Positions 24,239-32,988 of a DNA stretch of 60,516 nt are shown here, one piece after another. The DNA is from an uncultured Oscillospiraceae bacterium (GTDB taxonomy: Bacteria; Bacillota; Clostridia; Oscillospirales; Oscillospiraceae): NCBI GenBank assembly GCA_947585425.1, contig CANPWZ010000010.1, positions 1 through 60,516 of the forward strand. Direction: 5' to 3'. The number at the start of each line of letters is the position of its first letter. The stretch's first letter is position 1. Both the position numbers and the translations under genes were made by a program. The notes beneath the pieces were generated by a model. The model did no database searches and was not told where the DNA came from. It saw only the letters and a list, made by a program, of their open reading frames with translations.

Positions 24239-24718
24239 ATGAAACAGCTTTTGCAGCTTTTGGAGGACGACGCCACCCTTACCACCGCCCAGCTTGCCGC
24301 CCTGTCCGGCATGAGCGAGGAGGAGGCCAAGACCGCCGTCGCCCGATATGAGAAGGACAAGATCATCCTGGGCTACAAGGCCATCGTGGACTGGGACCGC
24401 ACCGAGCGGGAGGCGGTCACCGCCCTCATCGAGGTGCAGGTGACCCCCCAGCGGGGCAACGGCTTCGACCGGGTGGCCGAGCGCATCTACCAGTACGACG
24501 AGGTGGAGTCGGTCTACCTGATGAGCGGGGCCTTCGACCTCACCGTCATCATCTCCGGGCGGACCCTGAAGGAGGTGGCCACCTTCGTCAGCCAGAAGCT
24601 GTCCACTCTGGAGGGGGTCACCAGCACCGCCACCCACTTCATCCTGAAGAAGTACAAAGAGAAGCACCTGATCTTCCCCGCCCGGGAGGAGCAGGAGGAG
24701 AGGTTCGTTCTGGAATGA
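24239..24718 (+). CDS. Lrp/AsnC family transcriptional regulator
   Basis: The 159-residue protein has an N-terminal winged helix-turn-helix (LTTAQLAALSGMSEEEAKTA) and a C-terminal RAM/AsnC effector domain (about 65-145), which binds amino acids in this family. The ATG at 24239 follows GGAGG by 8 nt. Its stop codon overlaps the aminotransferase start (ATGA), so the two are translationally coupled and the regulator probably controls this operon in response to an amino acid. Confidence 0.88.
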   Translation: MKQLLQLLEDDATLTTAQLAALSGMSEEEAKTAVARYEKDKIILGYKAIVDWDRTEREAVTALIEVQVTPQRGNGFDRVAERIYQYDEVESVYLMSGAFDLTVIISGRTLKEVATFVSQKLSTLEGVTSTATHFILKKYKEKHLIFPAREEQEERFVLE

Positions 24719-25881
24719 ATTACGACCAGCTTTTGTGCGGCCGGGTGAAGGCCATTCCGCCCTCCGGCATCCGCAAGTATTTCGACCTGCTCCAGGGCAT
24801 GGAGGGGGGCATCTCCCTGGGGATCGGCGAGCCCGATTTCCAGACCCCCTGGCACATCCGGGACGCGGGCATCTACTCCCTGGAAAAGGGATTCACCAAG
24901 TACACCCCCAACGCCGGCCTGTCCGACCTGCGGCGGGCGGTCTCCGCCTATCTGCGGCGGCGGTTCGGCCTGGAGTACGCCCCCATCGGCCAGATCCTGC
25001 TCACCGTGGGGGGCAGCGAGGGGCTGGATCTGACCCTCCGCTGCATCATCGAGCCGGGGGACGAGGTCATCATCCCCACCCCCTCCTTCGTGTGCTACGG
25101 GCCGCTGACCTCCATGTACCACGGGACGCCCGTCTACGTGGAGACCAGGGCGGAAAACGAGTTCCGCCTCACCGCCGGGGAATTGAGGGCCGCCATCACC
25201 CCCAGGACCAAGGCGCTGGTGCTGCCCTTCCCCTGCAACCCCACCGGGGGCATCATGGGGCGGGAGGACCTGGAGGCCATCGCGGAGGTGCTGCGGGGCA
25301 CCAACATCCTGGTCATCTCCGACGAGATCTACGCCGAGCTGACCTACGGCCAGCGGCACGTGTCCATCGCCTCCATCCCCGGCATGTACGAGCGCACCGT
25401 GGTGGTCAACGGCTTTTCCAAGGCCTACTCCATGACCGGGTGGCGGCTGGGCTACGTGTGCGGGCCGAAGGAGCTCATCGGCGCCATGACTAAGCTGCAC
25501 CAGTACGGCATCATGTCTGCTCCCACCACCAGCCAGTACGCCGCCATCGAGGCCATGAACAACGGGGATGGGGACATCGAGGCCATGCGGGAGGAGTACG
25601 ACGGCCGCCGCCGCTTCCTGGTGGACGGCTTCCGCTCCCTGGGACTGGACTGCTTCGAGCCCAGGGGGGCCTTCTACACCTTCCCCTGTATCAGGTCCAC
25701 CGGGCTCACCTCGGTGGAGTTCTGCGACCGATTCCTGGCCGCCGAGAAGGTGGCGGTCATCCCCGGCTCGGCTTTCGGCCCCGGCGGGGAGGGTTTCGTG
25801 CGGGCCTGCTACGCCGCCTCCATGAAGGACCTGGACGAGGCGCTCCGCCGGCTGGAGCGGTTTTTGAATACCCTGAAATGA
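24715..25881 (+). CDS. Pyridoxal-phosphate-dependent aminotransferase, class I/II
   Basis: The 388-residue enzyme has the fold type I signatures: GEPDFQTPWHIRDAG near the N-terminus, NPTGGIM, SDEIYAEL with the PLP-pyridine Asp, and the Schiff-base Lys in NGFSKAYSMTGWRLGY. It resembles aspartate/aromatic/MalY-Patb-like aminotransferases, and the substrate is not fixed by sequence. Its partners, ThrH-like phosphatase and DUF1015, suggest serine or threonine metabolism (inference). It is coupled to the Lrp gene by a 4-bp overlap. Confidence 0.9.
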   Translation: MNYDQLLCGRVKAIPPSGIRKYFDLLQGMEGGISLGIGEPDFQTPWHIRDAGIYSLEKGFTKYTPNAGLSDLRRAVSAYLRRRFGLEYAPIGQILLTVGGSEGLDLTLRCIIEPGDEVIIPTPSFVCYGPLTSMYHGTPVYVETRAENEFRLTAGELRAAITPRTKALVLPFPCNPTGGIMGREDLEAIAEVLRGTNILVISDEIYAELTYGQRHVSIASIPGMYERTVVVNGFSKAYSMTGWRLGYVCGPKELIGAMTKLHQYGIMSAPTTSQYAAIEAMNNGDGDIEAMREEYDGRRRFLVDGFRSLGLDCFEPRGAFYTFPCIRSTGLTSVEFCDRFLAAEKVAVIPGSAFGPGGEGFVRACYAASMKDLDEALRRLERFLNTLK

Positions 25882-25894
25882 AGGAGATATACGT

Positions 25895-26494
25895 ATGAAC
25901 ATCGTCTGTCTGGACATGGAGGGCGTGCTGGTGCCCGAGATCTGGATCGCCTTCGCGGAGGCCAGCGGCATCCCGGAGCTGCGCCGCACCACAAGGGACG
26001 AGCCCGACTACGACAAGCTGATGAAGTACCGTCTGGCCATCCTGAAGGAGCACGGCCTGGGCCTGAAGGAGATCCAGGCCACCATCGCAAAGATCGACCC
26101 GCTGCCCGGGGCGAAGGAGTTTCTGGACGAGCTGCGGACCCTCACCCAGGTGGTCATCCTCAGCGACACCTTCGAGCAGTTCGCCAAGCCCCTGATGGAG
26201 AAGCTGAACTGGCCCTCCATCTTCTGCAACAGCCTGAAGGTGGGGGAGAACGGCGAGATCACGGGCTATCAGATGCGGTGTGAGAAGTCCAAGCTCACCA
26301 CCGTGAGGGCCCTCCAGTCCTGCGGATTCGAGACCATCGCCGCCGGGGACAGCTTCAACGATCTGGCCATGATCCAGGCCAGCAAGGCGGGCTTCCTGTT
26401 CAAGTCCACCGACGCCATCAAGGCCGCCCACCCGGAGCTGCCCGCCTACGAGGAATTCCCCGACCTGCTCTCCGCCATCAAGGCCGCCCTGTGA
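25895..26494 (+). CDS. thrH: ThrH-type phosphoserine phosphatase / homoserine phosphotransferase
   Basis: The 199-residue HAD-family protein closely follows Pseudomonas ThrH: it starts with CLDMEGVLVPEIWIAFAE, contains TTRDEPDYDKLM, VVILSDTF and GDSFNDLAM, and has the same length. ThrH dephosphorylates phosphoserine and can transfer the phosphate to homoserine. Here it may supply the last step of serine synthesis or link serine with threonine. The ribosome binding site AAGGAGAT precedes the ATG at 25895. It is 13 bp after the aminotransferase. Confidence 0.9.
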   Translation: MNIVCLDMEGVLVPEIWIAFAEASGIPELRRTTRDEPDYDKLMKYRLAILKEHGLGLKEIQATIAKIDPLPGAKEFLDELRTLTQVVILSDTFEQFAKPLMEKLNWPSIFCNSLKVGENGEITGYQMRCEKSKLTTVRALQSCGFETIAAGDSFNDLAMIQASKAGFLFKSTDAIKAAHPELPAYEEFPDLLSAIKAAL

Positions 26495-26527
26495 CACCCG
26501 CTGCCCGTTTTTTGAGGAGGACTCATC

Positions 26528-27814
26528 ATGGCAGAACCGTTTGACAAGCTGCCCTTCCGGCCCGCCTGCATTTTGCTTCCCAAAGACTGCGACCTGTCCC
26601 TGTGGAGCGTGGTGGCCTGCGACCAGTACACCTCCCAGCCGGAGTACTGGCAGCGGGTGGAGGAGCGGGTGAGCCGCGCCCCCTCCGCCCTGCGGCTGAT
26701 CCTGCCCGAGAGCAGTCTGGACGGCCCCCACGTGGAGACCGACATCATGGACATCAACAACACCATGAGCCGGTATCTGCGGGAGGGGCGGTTCGACGAG
26801 CTGCCCGCCGCCATGATCTACGTGGAGCGTACCCTGGACTGCGGGAAGGTCCGCCGGGGGCTGGTGGGCATGGTGGATCTGGAGCAGTACGACTATGAGC
26901 CCGGCTCCGGGGCCGCCATCCGCGCCACCGAGGGCGTGGTGCTCTCCCGCATCCCGCCGCGGGTGGCGGTGCGGAAGAACGCCCCCATCGAGCTGCCCCA
27001 CGCCATGATCCTGGCCGACGACCCCGGCCGCACCGTCATCGAGCCCCTCTCGGCCCAGAAGGGGCGGATGGAGCAGCTCTACGACTTTGATCTGATGGAG
27101 CGGGGCGGGCACATCGCTGGATGGAGGCTGGGGGAGGCGCAGCTGGCCCAGGTGGCCGCCGCTCTGTCCGCCCTGGCCGACCCGGAGGGATTTGGGAAAC
27201 GCTATCACGCGGAGGGCCAGCCCGTCATGCTCTTCGCGGTGGGAGATGGCAACCACTCCCTGGCCACCGCCAAGGAGTGCTATGAGCGGCAGAAGCGGCT
27301 CACGTCCCCAGAGCGGTGGGAGTCCCTGCCCGCCCGGTTCGCCCTGTGCGAGCTGGTGAACCTCCACGACGATTCCCTGGAGTTCGAGCCCATCCACCGG
27401 GTGGTGTTCAATACGAAGTGGGAGGAGCTGCTGGAGGCCCTCATGGCCCGGTATCCCGGCGCCCGGCCGGGGGCCCATCCCGACGGGGGCCATGTGCTGG
27501 CCTATGTGACCGCGGACGGGGAGGGGGCCGTGACCGTGCCCTTTTCCGCCGCCCAGCTGCCGGTGGCCGCCCTCCAGAACTTCCTGGACGATTGGCTGTC
27601 GGGCCATCCCGGACGGGTGGACTATATCCACGGGGAGGACGTGGCCCGGGAGTTCGCCGCCCGGCCCGGTAACATCGCCTTCCTGCTGCCGCCTATGGCC
27701 AAGGAGGGGCTGTTCCCCGCCGTCATCCACGACGGGGTGCTGCCCCGCAAGACCTTCTCCATGGGGGAGGCCCACGACAAGCGGTTCTATCTGGAGGCCC
27801 GGAAGATCCGGTAA
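26528..27814 (+). CDS. DUF1015 family protein
   Basis: The 428-residue soluble protein shows the family hallmarks: an N-terminal segment ending CDQYTSQPEYW, the central ADGHH-like motif, here GDGNHSLATAK, and a C-terminal domain with the LPPM segment. The biochemical function of DUF1015 is not settled. In several Firmicutes it sits with serA/serC, and here with an aminotransferase and ThrH, again pointing to serine-related metabolism. It is the last gene of the operon, 33 bp after thrH, and is followed by a strong terminator. Confidence 0.85.
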   Translation: MAEPFDKLPFRPACILLPKDCDLSLWSVVACDQYTSQPEYWQRVEERVSRAPSALRLILPESSLDGPHVETDIMDINNTMSRYLREGRFDELPAAMIYVERTLDCGKVRRGLVGMVDLEQYDYEPGSGAAIRATEGVVLSRIPPRVAVRKNAPIELPHAMILADDPGRTVIEPLSAQKGRMEQLYDFDLMERGGHIAGWRLGEAQLAQVAAALSALADPEGFGKRYHAEGQPVMLFAVGDGNHSLATAKECYERQKRLTSPERWESLPARFALCELVNLHDDSLEFEPIHRVVFNTKWEELLEALMARYPGARPGAHPDGGHVLAYVTADGEGAVTVPFSAAQLPVAALQNFLDDWLSGHPGRVDYIHGEDVAREFAARPGNIAFLLPPMAKEGLFPAVIHDGVLPRKTFSMGEAHDKRFYLEARKIR

Positions 27815-27826
27815 AAAGCGCGAAAA

Positions 27827-27860
27827 AATCCCCCCGGCGGTCCAAAACGCCGGGGGGATT
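27827..27860. terminator. Bidirectional terminator
   Basis: A 13-bp perfect stem (27827-27839 with 27848-27860), preceded by an A run and lying between converging genes. Confidence 0.8.
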
Positions 27861-27873
27861 CCTGCAGGTCAGC

Positions 27874-28077
27874 TCACTCGCCGGTCAGGGCACTGTCGTC
27901 GTAGTCCTCGTACTCGGACAGGACGGCGGCGCGTTCGGCCTTGCGCTCTTCGATCTTGTCATAGATGGTGTAGAACAGGTCCGTCAGCTTCTCCCAGTAG
28001 ACGGTGATGGCGCAGGCGGCCGCGCCCACCAGCAGGACGGCGGCGATCAGCTTCAGCAGCCAGTGGTTCTTTTCCAT
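27874..28077 (-). CDS. Small membrane protein, 67 aa
   Basis: One transmembrane helix (LLKLIAAVLLVGAAACAITVY) is followed by a charged cytoplasmic-type tail with an acidic end (EYEDYDD). AAAGGAGG lies upstream of the ATG. It is probably cotranscribed with the 33-residue membrane peptide gene just upstream. The family is not recognised. Similar short membrane anchors with acidic tails are common in Clostridia. Confidence 0.7.
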   Translation of the reverse strand: MEKNHWLLKLIAAVLLVGAAACAITVYWEKLTDLFYTIYDKIEERKAERAAVLSEYEDYDDSALTGE

Positions 28078-28101
28078 GTCGGCGCTCCTCCTTTGGGAAG
28101 A

Positions 28102-28203
28102 TCAGTCCCGGTGGCGGGCGACGAGGGACACGATGGCGCAGACCAGCGCGCCCACGGCCACCACCATGGCGGCGATGCTCACGATGAAACCGGCTTTTTT
28201 CAT
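28102..28203 (-). CDS. Small membrane peptide, 33 aa
   Basis: ATG at 28203 follows AGGAGG at good spacing. The translation starts MKKAGFIVSIAAMVVAVGAL, is almost entirely one hydrophobic helix and ends in RHRD before a TGA at 28102-28104. It is preceded by a 17-bp-spaced promoter and followed by the 67-residue membrane protein gene with its own SD, so the pair forms a small operon. Function unknown. Confidence 0.65.
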   Translation of the reverse strand: MKKAGFIVSIAAMVVAVGALVCAIVSLVARHRD

Positions 28204-28240
28204 AGTTCGTTCCTCCTCGATGTAATGGGTGGTTATCCTT

Positions 28241-28269
28241 AGTGTACACGATTGCGGGAAAAATTACAA
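28241..28269 (-). promoter_or_regulatory. Promoter of the small membrane protein pair
   Basis: TTGTAA (28264-28269), 17 bp and TACACT (28241-28246) on the minus strand. Confidence 0.65.
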
Positions 28270-28350
28270 TGGGATTTTGAAAAATTCCGGGCAAATCTCC
28301 TAAAAATTCCCGGCGGGGACGGGATCGCCCCCAAAAGGCGCAAATGGCAC

Positions 28351-28379
28351 TTGTAATTTCTCCGAAAATAGAATACAAT
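28351..28379 (+). promoter_or_regulatory. Promoter of yloU-fakA
   Basis: TTGTAA (28351-28356), 17 bp and TACAAT (28374-28379). Confidence 0.75.
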
Positions 28380-28433
28380 AGGAAAAACTGTGTCACCCTC
28401 CCCCAATCATTTGCAGGAAAGGAAGGAGATTCC

Positions 28434-28784
28434 ATGAAGATACAAACCGAGAAGGGCCGCATCAAGCTGAGCAACGACGTGTACACCAACCTGACCGGCG
28501 CGGTGGCCACCAGCTGCTACGGAGTCAAGGGCATGGCCTTCCGCTCCAAGACCGACGGCCTGGTCCATCTGCTCCGCAAGGAGTCCATGGCCAAGGGCGT
28601 CCGGGTCATCCATCACGACGACCAGTCCATCACCATCGAGCTGCACATCATCGTGGACAACGGCGTGAACTTGATGGCCGTGGGCCGCTCCATCCAGAAC
28701 GAGGTCAAGTATAACGTCCACCGCCTCACCGGGGTGGAGGTGCGCGGCGTGAACGTCTGCGTCGACTCTATGGTGATCGGGTAA
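28434..28784 (+). CDS. Asp23/Gls24 family protein (YloU-like)
   Basis: The 116-residue protein contains the Asp23 core (ISNDVYTNLTGAVATSCYGV-like start, then IELHIIVDNGVNLM and VNVCVDSMV). In Bacillus YloU is encoded next to YloV, the same order as here. It is thought to be a cytoplasmic protein associated with envelope or fatty acid homeostasis, but its molecular role is unclear. The ATG at 28434 follows GGAAGGAG. The fakA-like gene follows at 33 bp. Confidence 0.88.
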   Translation: MKIQTEKGRIKLSNDVYTNLTGAVATSCYGVKGMAFRSKTDGLVHLLRKESMAKGVRVIHHDDQSITIELHIIVDNGVNLMAVGRSIQNEVKYNVHRLTGVEVRGVNVCVDSMVIG

Positions 28785-28817
28785 GCGCCCGCCCAGACAG
28801 AAAGGAAACGTCCGAAC

Positions 28818-30500
28818 ATGAACAAAATCGACGGCGCTGTCTTTCAGCGCATGGTGATCCACGCCGCCGCATCCATCAGCGCCCAGAAGCAGGGCATCAA
28901 CGATCTGAACGTGTTTCCCGTGCCCGACGGGGACACCGGCACCAATATGTCCCTGTCCATCGGCACCGCCGCCGCCGAGGCGCTGAAAAAGCCCACCGGG
29001 TCCATCGGCCAGGCGGCGTCCACCAACGCCTCCGCCCTGCTGCGGGGGGCCAGAGGGAACTCCGGCGTCATCCTGTCCCTGCTGTTCCGGGGCTTTGCCA
29101 AGACCCTGAAGGAGCTGGACGAGGCCGACGGGGAGCAGATCGCCGCCGCCCTCAACGCCGGCGTCACCACCGCCTATAAGGCGGTCATGAACCCCACCGA
29201 GGGCACCATCCTCACCGTGTCCCGTCTGGCCGCCGCCAAGGCCGCCGAGACCGCCGCCCGCGGCAGCGATGTGGAGACCGTCCTGGCCGACGCCATCGCC
29301 GAGGGGCAGATCGCCCTGGCCGACACCGTCAACCAGAACCCGGTGCTGAAAAAAGCCGGCGTGGTGGACGCCGGCGGCAAGGGCTTCCTGGTCATCCTCC
29401 AGGGGATGCTGGACGAGCTGAACGGCGTCCCCGCTCCCGAGGTGCGGGACGACTCCCTGCCCGCCGCCCAGGAGAAGGCCGACTTCGCCGCCCTCAGCCA
29501 GGAGGAGATCACCTTCGCCTTCGACACGGTGTTCATCGTCCGCAAGACCAAAGGGGAGGTGGACCTGGACCCCTACCGCCGGTATCTGTCCTCCATCGGC
29601 GACAGCCTGGTCATCGGCGAGGACGACGAGTCCTTCAAGGTCCACGTCCATACCAACATCCCCGGCGACGCGCTGAACGAGGCCCAGAAGTACGGCACCC
29701 TGGAGCTGGCCAAGATCGAGAACATGGTCACCCAGGCCCAGGATGTGGCCGCGGGGCGCAAGGCCCAGTCCACCGACGATCTGGAGGCGGTGGAGGCCGA
29801 GCTGGAGGCCCAGGAGGAGGGCGTGCCCGTCCCCGCCGAGAAGAGATACGGCGTGGTGGCGGTGGCCGCCGGCGCCGGCATGGCGGCCCTGTTCAAGGAC
29901 CTGGGGGCCGACGGCATCATCTCCGGCGGCCAGACCATGAACCCCTCCACCGAGGACATCGCCCGGGAGATCGCCCACACCCCCGCCGAGGTGGTGTTCG
30001 TGCTGCCCAACAACAAGAACATCATCATGGCGGCCGAGCAGTGCGTGGGCCTCATCGAGGGCCGGGAGGTCATCGTGCTGCCCTCCAAGACGGTGCCCCA
30101 GGGGGTCACCGCCCTGCTGAACATGGACCCCGACGCCGATGTGGAGACCAACAGGGAGACCATGACCGCCGCCATGAAGAACGTTCGCACCAGCGAGATC
30201 ACCTACGCCGCCCGGGACTCCGATTTCGACGGCTTCGAGATCCACGAGGGGGACTACATGGCCCTGGCCGACGGGCAGCTGTTCGGCACCGACAAGACGG
30301 TGGACGGGCTGCTGGAGCGGCTGGCAAAGTCCAGCGCCTGCCAGGGGGCTGAGTTCATCAGCATCTTCTACGGCGAGGACGTGACCGAGGAGCAGGGGAA
30401 CGCGGCCCTGGCCGTGTTCCAGGAGGCCTGCCCCGACGCCGAGATCACCCTGCTGTCCGGCGGGCAGCCCGTGTACTACTTCATGATCTCCGCCGAGTAA
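28818..30500 (+). CDS. fakA: DAK2-domain protein, fatty acid kinase FakA/YloV type
   Basis: The 560-residue protein has an N-terminal DhaL/DAK2 nucleotide-binding domain (about 1-200) with the Mg-binding DLNVFPVPDGDTGTNM and GARGNSGVI. A middle domain and a C-terminal DegV-like domain follow (from about 330: YGVVAVAAGAGMAALF, GGQTMNPSTEDI, LPNNKNII). FakA phosphorylates fatty acids delivered by FakB in Gram-positive bacteria. No fakB is in the window. The pairing with an Asp23 protein is the conserved yloUV arrangement. Confidence 0.92.
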   Translation: MNKIDGAVFQRMVIHAAASISAQKQGINDLNVFPVPDGDTGTNMSLSIGTAAAEALKKPTGSIGQAASTNASALLRGARGNSGVILSLLFRGFAKTLKELDEADGEQIAAALNAGVTTAYKAVMNPTEGTILTVSRLAAAKAAETAARGSDVETVLADAIAEGQIALADTVNQNPVLKKAGVVDAGGKGFLVILQGMLDELNGVPAPEVRDDSLPAAQEKADFAALSQEEITFAFDTVFIVRKTKGEVDLDPYRRYLSSIGDSLVIGEDDESFKVHVHTNIPGDALNEAQKYGTLELAKIENMVTQAQDVAAGRKAQSTDDLEAVEAELEAQEEGVPVPAEKRYGVVAVAAGAGMAALFKDLGADGIISGGQTMNPSTEDIAREIAHTPAEVVFVLPNNKNIIMAAEQCVGLIEGREVIVLPSKTVPQGVTALLNMDPDADVETNRETMTAAMKNVRTSEITYAARDSDFDGFEIHEGDYMALADGQLFGTDKTVDGLLERLAKSSACQGAEFISIFYGEDVTEEQGNAALAVFQEACPDAEITLLSGGQPVYYFMISAE

Positions 30501-30515
30501 ACTGAACTGAAAGCG

Positions 30516-30549
30516 CGCCGCCCTCTCCGGGATGGGGAGGGCGGCGTTT
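30516..30549 (+). terminator. Terminator of yloU-fakA
   Basis: A 13-bp stem (30516-30528 with 30534-30546) has a short T tail (TTTC). Confidence 0.65.
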
Positions 30550-30659
30550 CGCGTCTGGCGGGAAGGGGGCACCGATCCCGCGAAAACGGCATAGTCTGGT
30601 ATGGAAATCGAGGGGTGCCGGCGGGCCCGGGGCCCCGGTTTGGAGGAGGCCGTAACGCT

Positions 30660-31724
30660 ATGCCCGATACGCGATACTTCCTGGGGGCCAACACGCCCTC
30701 CGGGTTCTATTCCTTTTACCATGAGCTGTCCGATCCCGACAAGTTCAAGCGGGTCTATGTGATCAAAAGCGGGCCGGGGAGCGGCAAGTCCACCCTCATG
30801 CGGCGGGTGGGCCGCCACGCCAGGGCCGCGGGGTACGATGTGGAGGAGATCCTCTGCTCCGGCGACCCGGACTCCCTGGACGCGGTGATCGTCCCCGCCT
30901 TGGGGGCGGCGGTGGTGGACGGAACGTCCCCCCACGTCATCGAGCCGGAGTGTCCCGGCGTCATCGATCGGTACTTAGATCTGAGCGACTACTATGACCG
31001 GGAGGGGCTCCAGCCCCTGAAGCGCGACATCCTGGCCGCCTTTGCCGAGTATAAGGGCCATTACAAGCGGGCCTACCGCTGCCTGGGGGCGGCGGGGGAG
31101 CTGCGGCAGAACATGAGCGAGCTGCTGGGCACCGAGGCCCTCCAGCAGAAGCTGGCGAAGCGGGCCGCCGGCATCATCGGCCGGGAGATCAAAAGGAGCG
31201 GCGGCGAGGGCCGGTGCGATCAGCGCTTTCTGAACGCCATCTCCTGCCAGGGACGGGTGGCCCTGTGGGACACCGTATCCGCCCAGGCGGACCGGGTATA
31301 TGAGCTGGCGGACAGCTACGGGCTGAGCCATCACCTGCTGGCCCCCATCCTGACGGCGGCGCTGGCGGCGGGCCACGACGCGGTGGCCTGCCCAGACCCC
31401 ATGGCCCCGAACAAGCTGGCCCACGTGATCCTGCCGGAGCTGGGGCTGGCCTTCGTCACCTCCACGGCCGAGAGCCCCTGGCCGAAGCATCCCTACCGGC
31501 GCATTCGGGTGGACGCCATGGTAGACCCCGCCCTGTACCGGGCCAGCCGGCCCCGCCTCCGCTTCACCAGACGGGTGGCGGGCGCCCTCATGGACGACAG
31601 CATGGCGGGACTGGTCCAGGCCAAGGAGGCCCACGACAAATTGGAGGCCCTCTACCACCCCTATGTGGATTTCGACGGGGTGGGACAGGTGGCCGACCGG
31701 GTGGCCGAGGACATTCTGAATTGA
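30660..31724 (+). CDS. P-loop ATPase/kinase-like protein (PRK06851-like)
   Basis: The 354-residue soluble protein carries a clear Walker A (KSGPGSGKSTLMRRVG) near residue 38 and begins with RYFLGANTPSGFYSFYHEL, which is characteristic of a family of Clostridia/Bacilli ATP-binding proteins of unknown role, some with two P-loops. Here only one P-loop is evident. GGAGGAGG precedes the ATG at 30660. It stands alone between two terminators. Confidence 0.72.
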   Translation: MPDTRYFLGANTPSGFYSFYHELSDPDKFKRVYVIKSGPGSGKSTLMRRVGRHARAAGYDVEEILCSGDPDSLDAVIVPALGAAVVDGTSPHVIEPECPGVIDRYLDLSDYYDREGLQPLKRDILAAFAEYKGHYKRAYRCLGAAGELRQNMSELLGTEALQQKLAKRAAGIIGREIKRSGGEGRCDQRFLNAISCQGRVALWDTVSAQADRVYELADSYGLSHHLLAPILTAALAAGHDAVACPDPMAPNKLAHVILPELGLAFVTSTAESPWPKHPYRRIRVDAMVDPALYRASRPRLRFTRRVAGALMDDSMAGLVQAKEAHDKLEALYHPYVDFDGVGQVADRVAEDILN

Positions 31725-31750
31725 CATAAAATAGGAATCAGTTGACATAA

Positions 31751-31782
31751 CAGAGGCCGCCGGCGATGACCGGCGGCCTCTG
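31751..31782. terminator. Bidirectional terminator
   Basis: A 13-bp stem (31751-31763 with 31770-31782) between converging genes. The T tails are weak on both strands (GTCATTTG and TTATG). Confidence 0.7.
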
Positions 31783-31798
31783 TCATTTGACGGCGGCG

Positions 31799-32068
31799 CT
31801 AAAGCCAGTCCTGGACCACGTCGGCCAGGGTGGCGGGGGTGACGCCGTGGCGCAGCAGCAGGGTGGACAGCTCGTCGATGCGCTGGGCGCTGCAGGTGAT
31901 GTTGGGCACCGAGGCGGCGGGGCCGCCCCGCTGGGCCACCTTGACCCCGTAGCTCTCGCAGGAGAACCGGCCCACGTCCATCTCGCCGATGAGGATGGAG
32001 TAGTCGTACTGCCGGGGAACGCCCTGCTCGTCCGGCAGCTCCAAGGTCTGCAAAAACAGTTCCCGCAT
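31799..32068 (-). CDS. DUF6514-like small protein, 89 aa
   Basis: The protein reads like the small Clostridial DUF6514 family: a beta-rich start (YDYSILIGEM), the SYGVKVAQ segment, then NITCSAQRIDELSTLLLR and a terminal DVVQDWL. It has no membrane segment and no known function. The ATG at 32068 is preceded by AAAGGAGG. It is divergent from sfsA. The shared 220-bp intergenic region contains a CCCATT-N7-AATGGG inverted repeat near 32091-32109 that could be an operator. Confidence 0.65.
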   Translation of the reverse strand: MRELFLQTLELPDEQGVPRQYDYSILIGEMDVGRFSCESYGVKVAQRGGPAASVPNITCSAQRIDELSTLLLRHGVTPATLADVVQDWL

Positions 32069-32242
32069 AGGATCCAACCTCCTTTTTCTCCCATTATTGT
32101 CGAATGGGACCCCCTTCGCAAGGGTAAAGTTTCGACAAAATCCGACGGTTCTCGACAGGACCACAAGATGTGCCAAAACGGGTTGGAGCGGGTTCACAAA
32201 GGGTGGACGGGTGACACTTTATCCCATTGAATTTTGTATAAT

Positions 32243-32271
32243 TTGACGGGGCGTGATCGTTGTGATAAAAT
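32243..32271 (+). promoter_or_regulatory. Promoter of sfsA
   Basis: TTGACG (32243-32248), 17 bp and TAAAAT (32266-32271). A second TATAAT lies at 32236-32241 with only a weak -35. Confidence 0.65.
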
Positions 32272-32292
32272 GCCGAAAAAGGGGTGATCTCC

Positions 32293-32988
32293 GTGACTTA
32301 CGACCATATTCTGCCCGCGAAATTTCTGTCCAGGCCCAATCGATTCATCGCGCGGGCGGAGCTGAAGGGGCGGGAGGAGACCGTCCACGTGAAGAACACC
32401 GGCCGGTGCCGGGAGCTGCTGATCCCCGGCCGGACCGTCTGGCTGGCGGAGGGCAAAAACCCCGCCCGCAGGACGAAGTACGACCTGGTGGCCGTGGACA
32501 AGGACGGCCTGCTGGTGAACATGGACGCCCAGGCCCCCAATAAAGTGTTTGCCGAGTGGGCGGAGGCGGGCCGTTTCATTGACGGCCTGACCCTGCTCCG
32601 CCCGGAGACGGCCTGGGGCAGCTCCCGGTTCGACTTCTACTTTGAGGCGGGGGAGCGCAAGGGGTTCGTGGAGGTGAAGGGGGTCACCCTGGAGGTGGAC
32701 GGCCATGCGTACTTCCCCGACGCCCCCACCGAGCGGGGGGTGAAGCACCTCCGGGAGCTGATGGAGGCCAAAAAACAGGGGTACGAGGCCGCCGTGTGCT
32801 TCGTCATCCAGATGGCGGGGATGAGGTCCTTCTCCCCCAACGACGCCACTCACCCGGAGTTCGGACAGGCCCTCCGGGAGGCCCATGCCGCCGGGGTGGA
32901 GGTGCTGGCGGTGGAGTGCGCCGTGACGCCGGAGAGTTTGACCATGACAAAGGCGGTGCCGCTGGCGCTCAGCGGGAGAGAGGGGTGA
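32293..32988 (+). CDS. sfsA: SfsA family DNA/RNA nuclease-like protein
   Basis: The 231-residue protein contains the SfsA signatures: RPNRFIARAEL, the HVKNTGRCRELL segment, SRFDFYFE, VEVKGVTLE (the PD-(D/E)xK-like nuclease core) and FPDAPTERGVKHL. SfsA was first described in sugar fermentation stimulation and is an OB-fold plus nuclease-like protein. The GTG at 32293 is favoured by GGGGTG 6 nt upstream. Its last 20 bp overlap the end of the convergent lipoprotein gene. Confidence 0.9.
   Translation: MTYDHILPAKFLSRPNRFIARAELKGREETVHVKNTGRCRELLIPGRTVWLAEGKNPARRTKYDLVAVDKDGLLVNMDAQAPNKVFAEWAEAGRFIDGLTLLRPETAWGSSRFDFYFEAGERKGFVEVKGVTLEVDGHAYFPDAPTERGVKHLRELMEAKKQGYEAAVCFVIQMAGMRSFSPNDATHPEFGQALREAHAAGVEVLAVECAVTPESLTMTKAVPLALSGREG

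Noticed and set aside
30516-30549. Small RNA gene at the fakA 3' end
   Set aside because: The structure is explained by a plain terminator hairpin and there is no promoter beside it.
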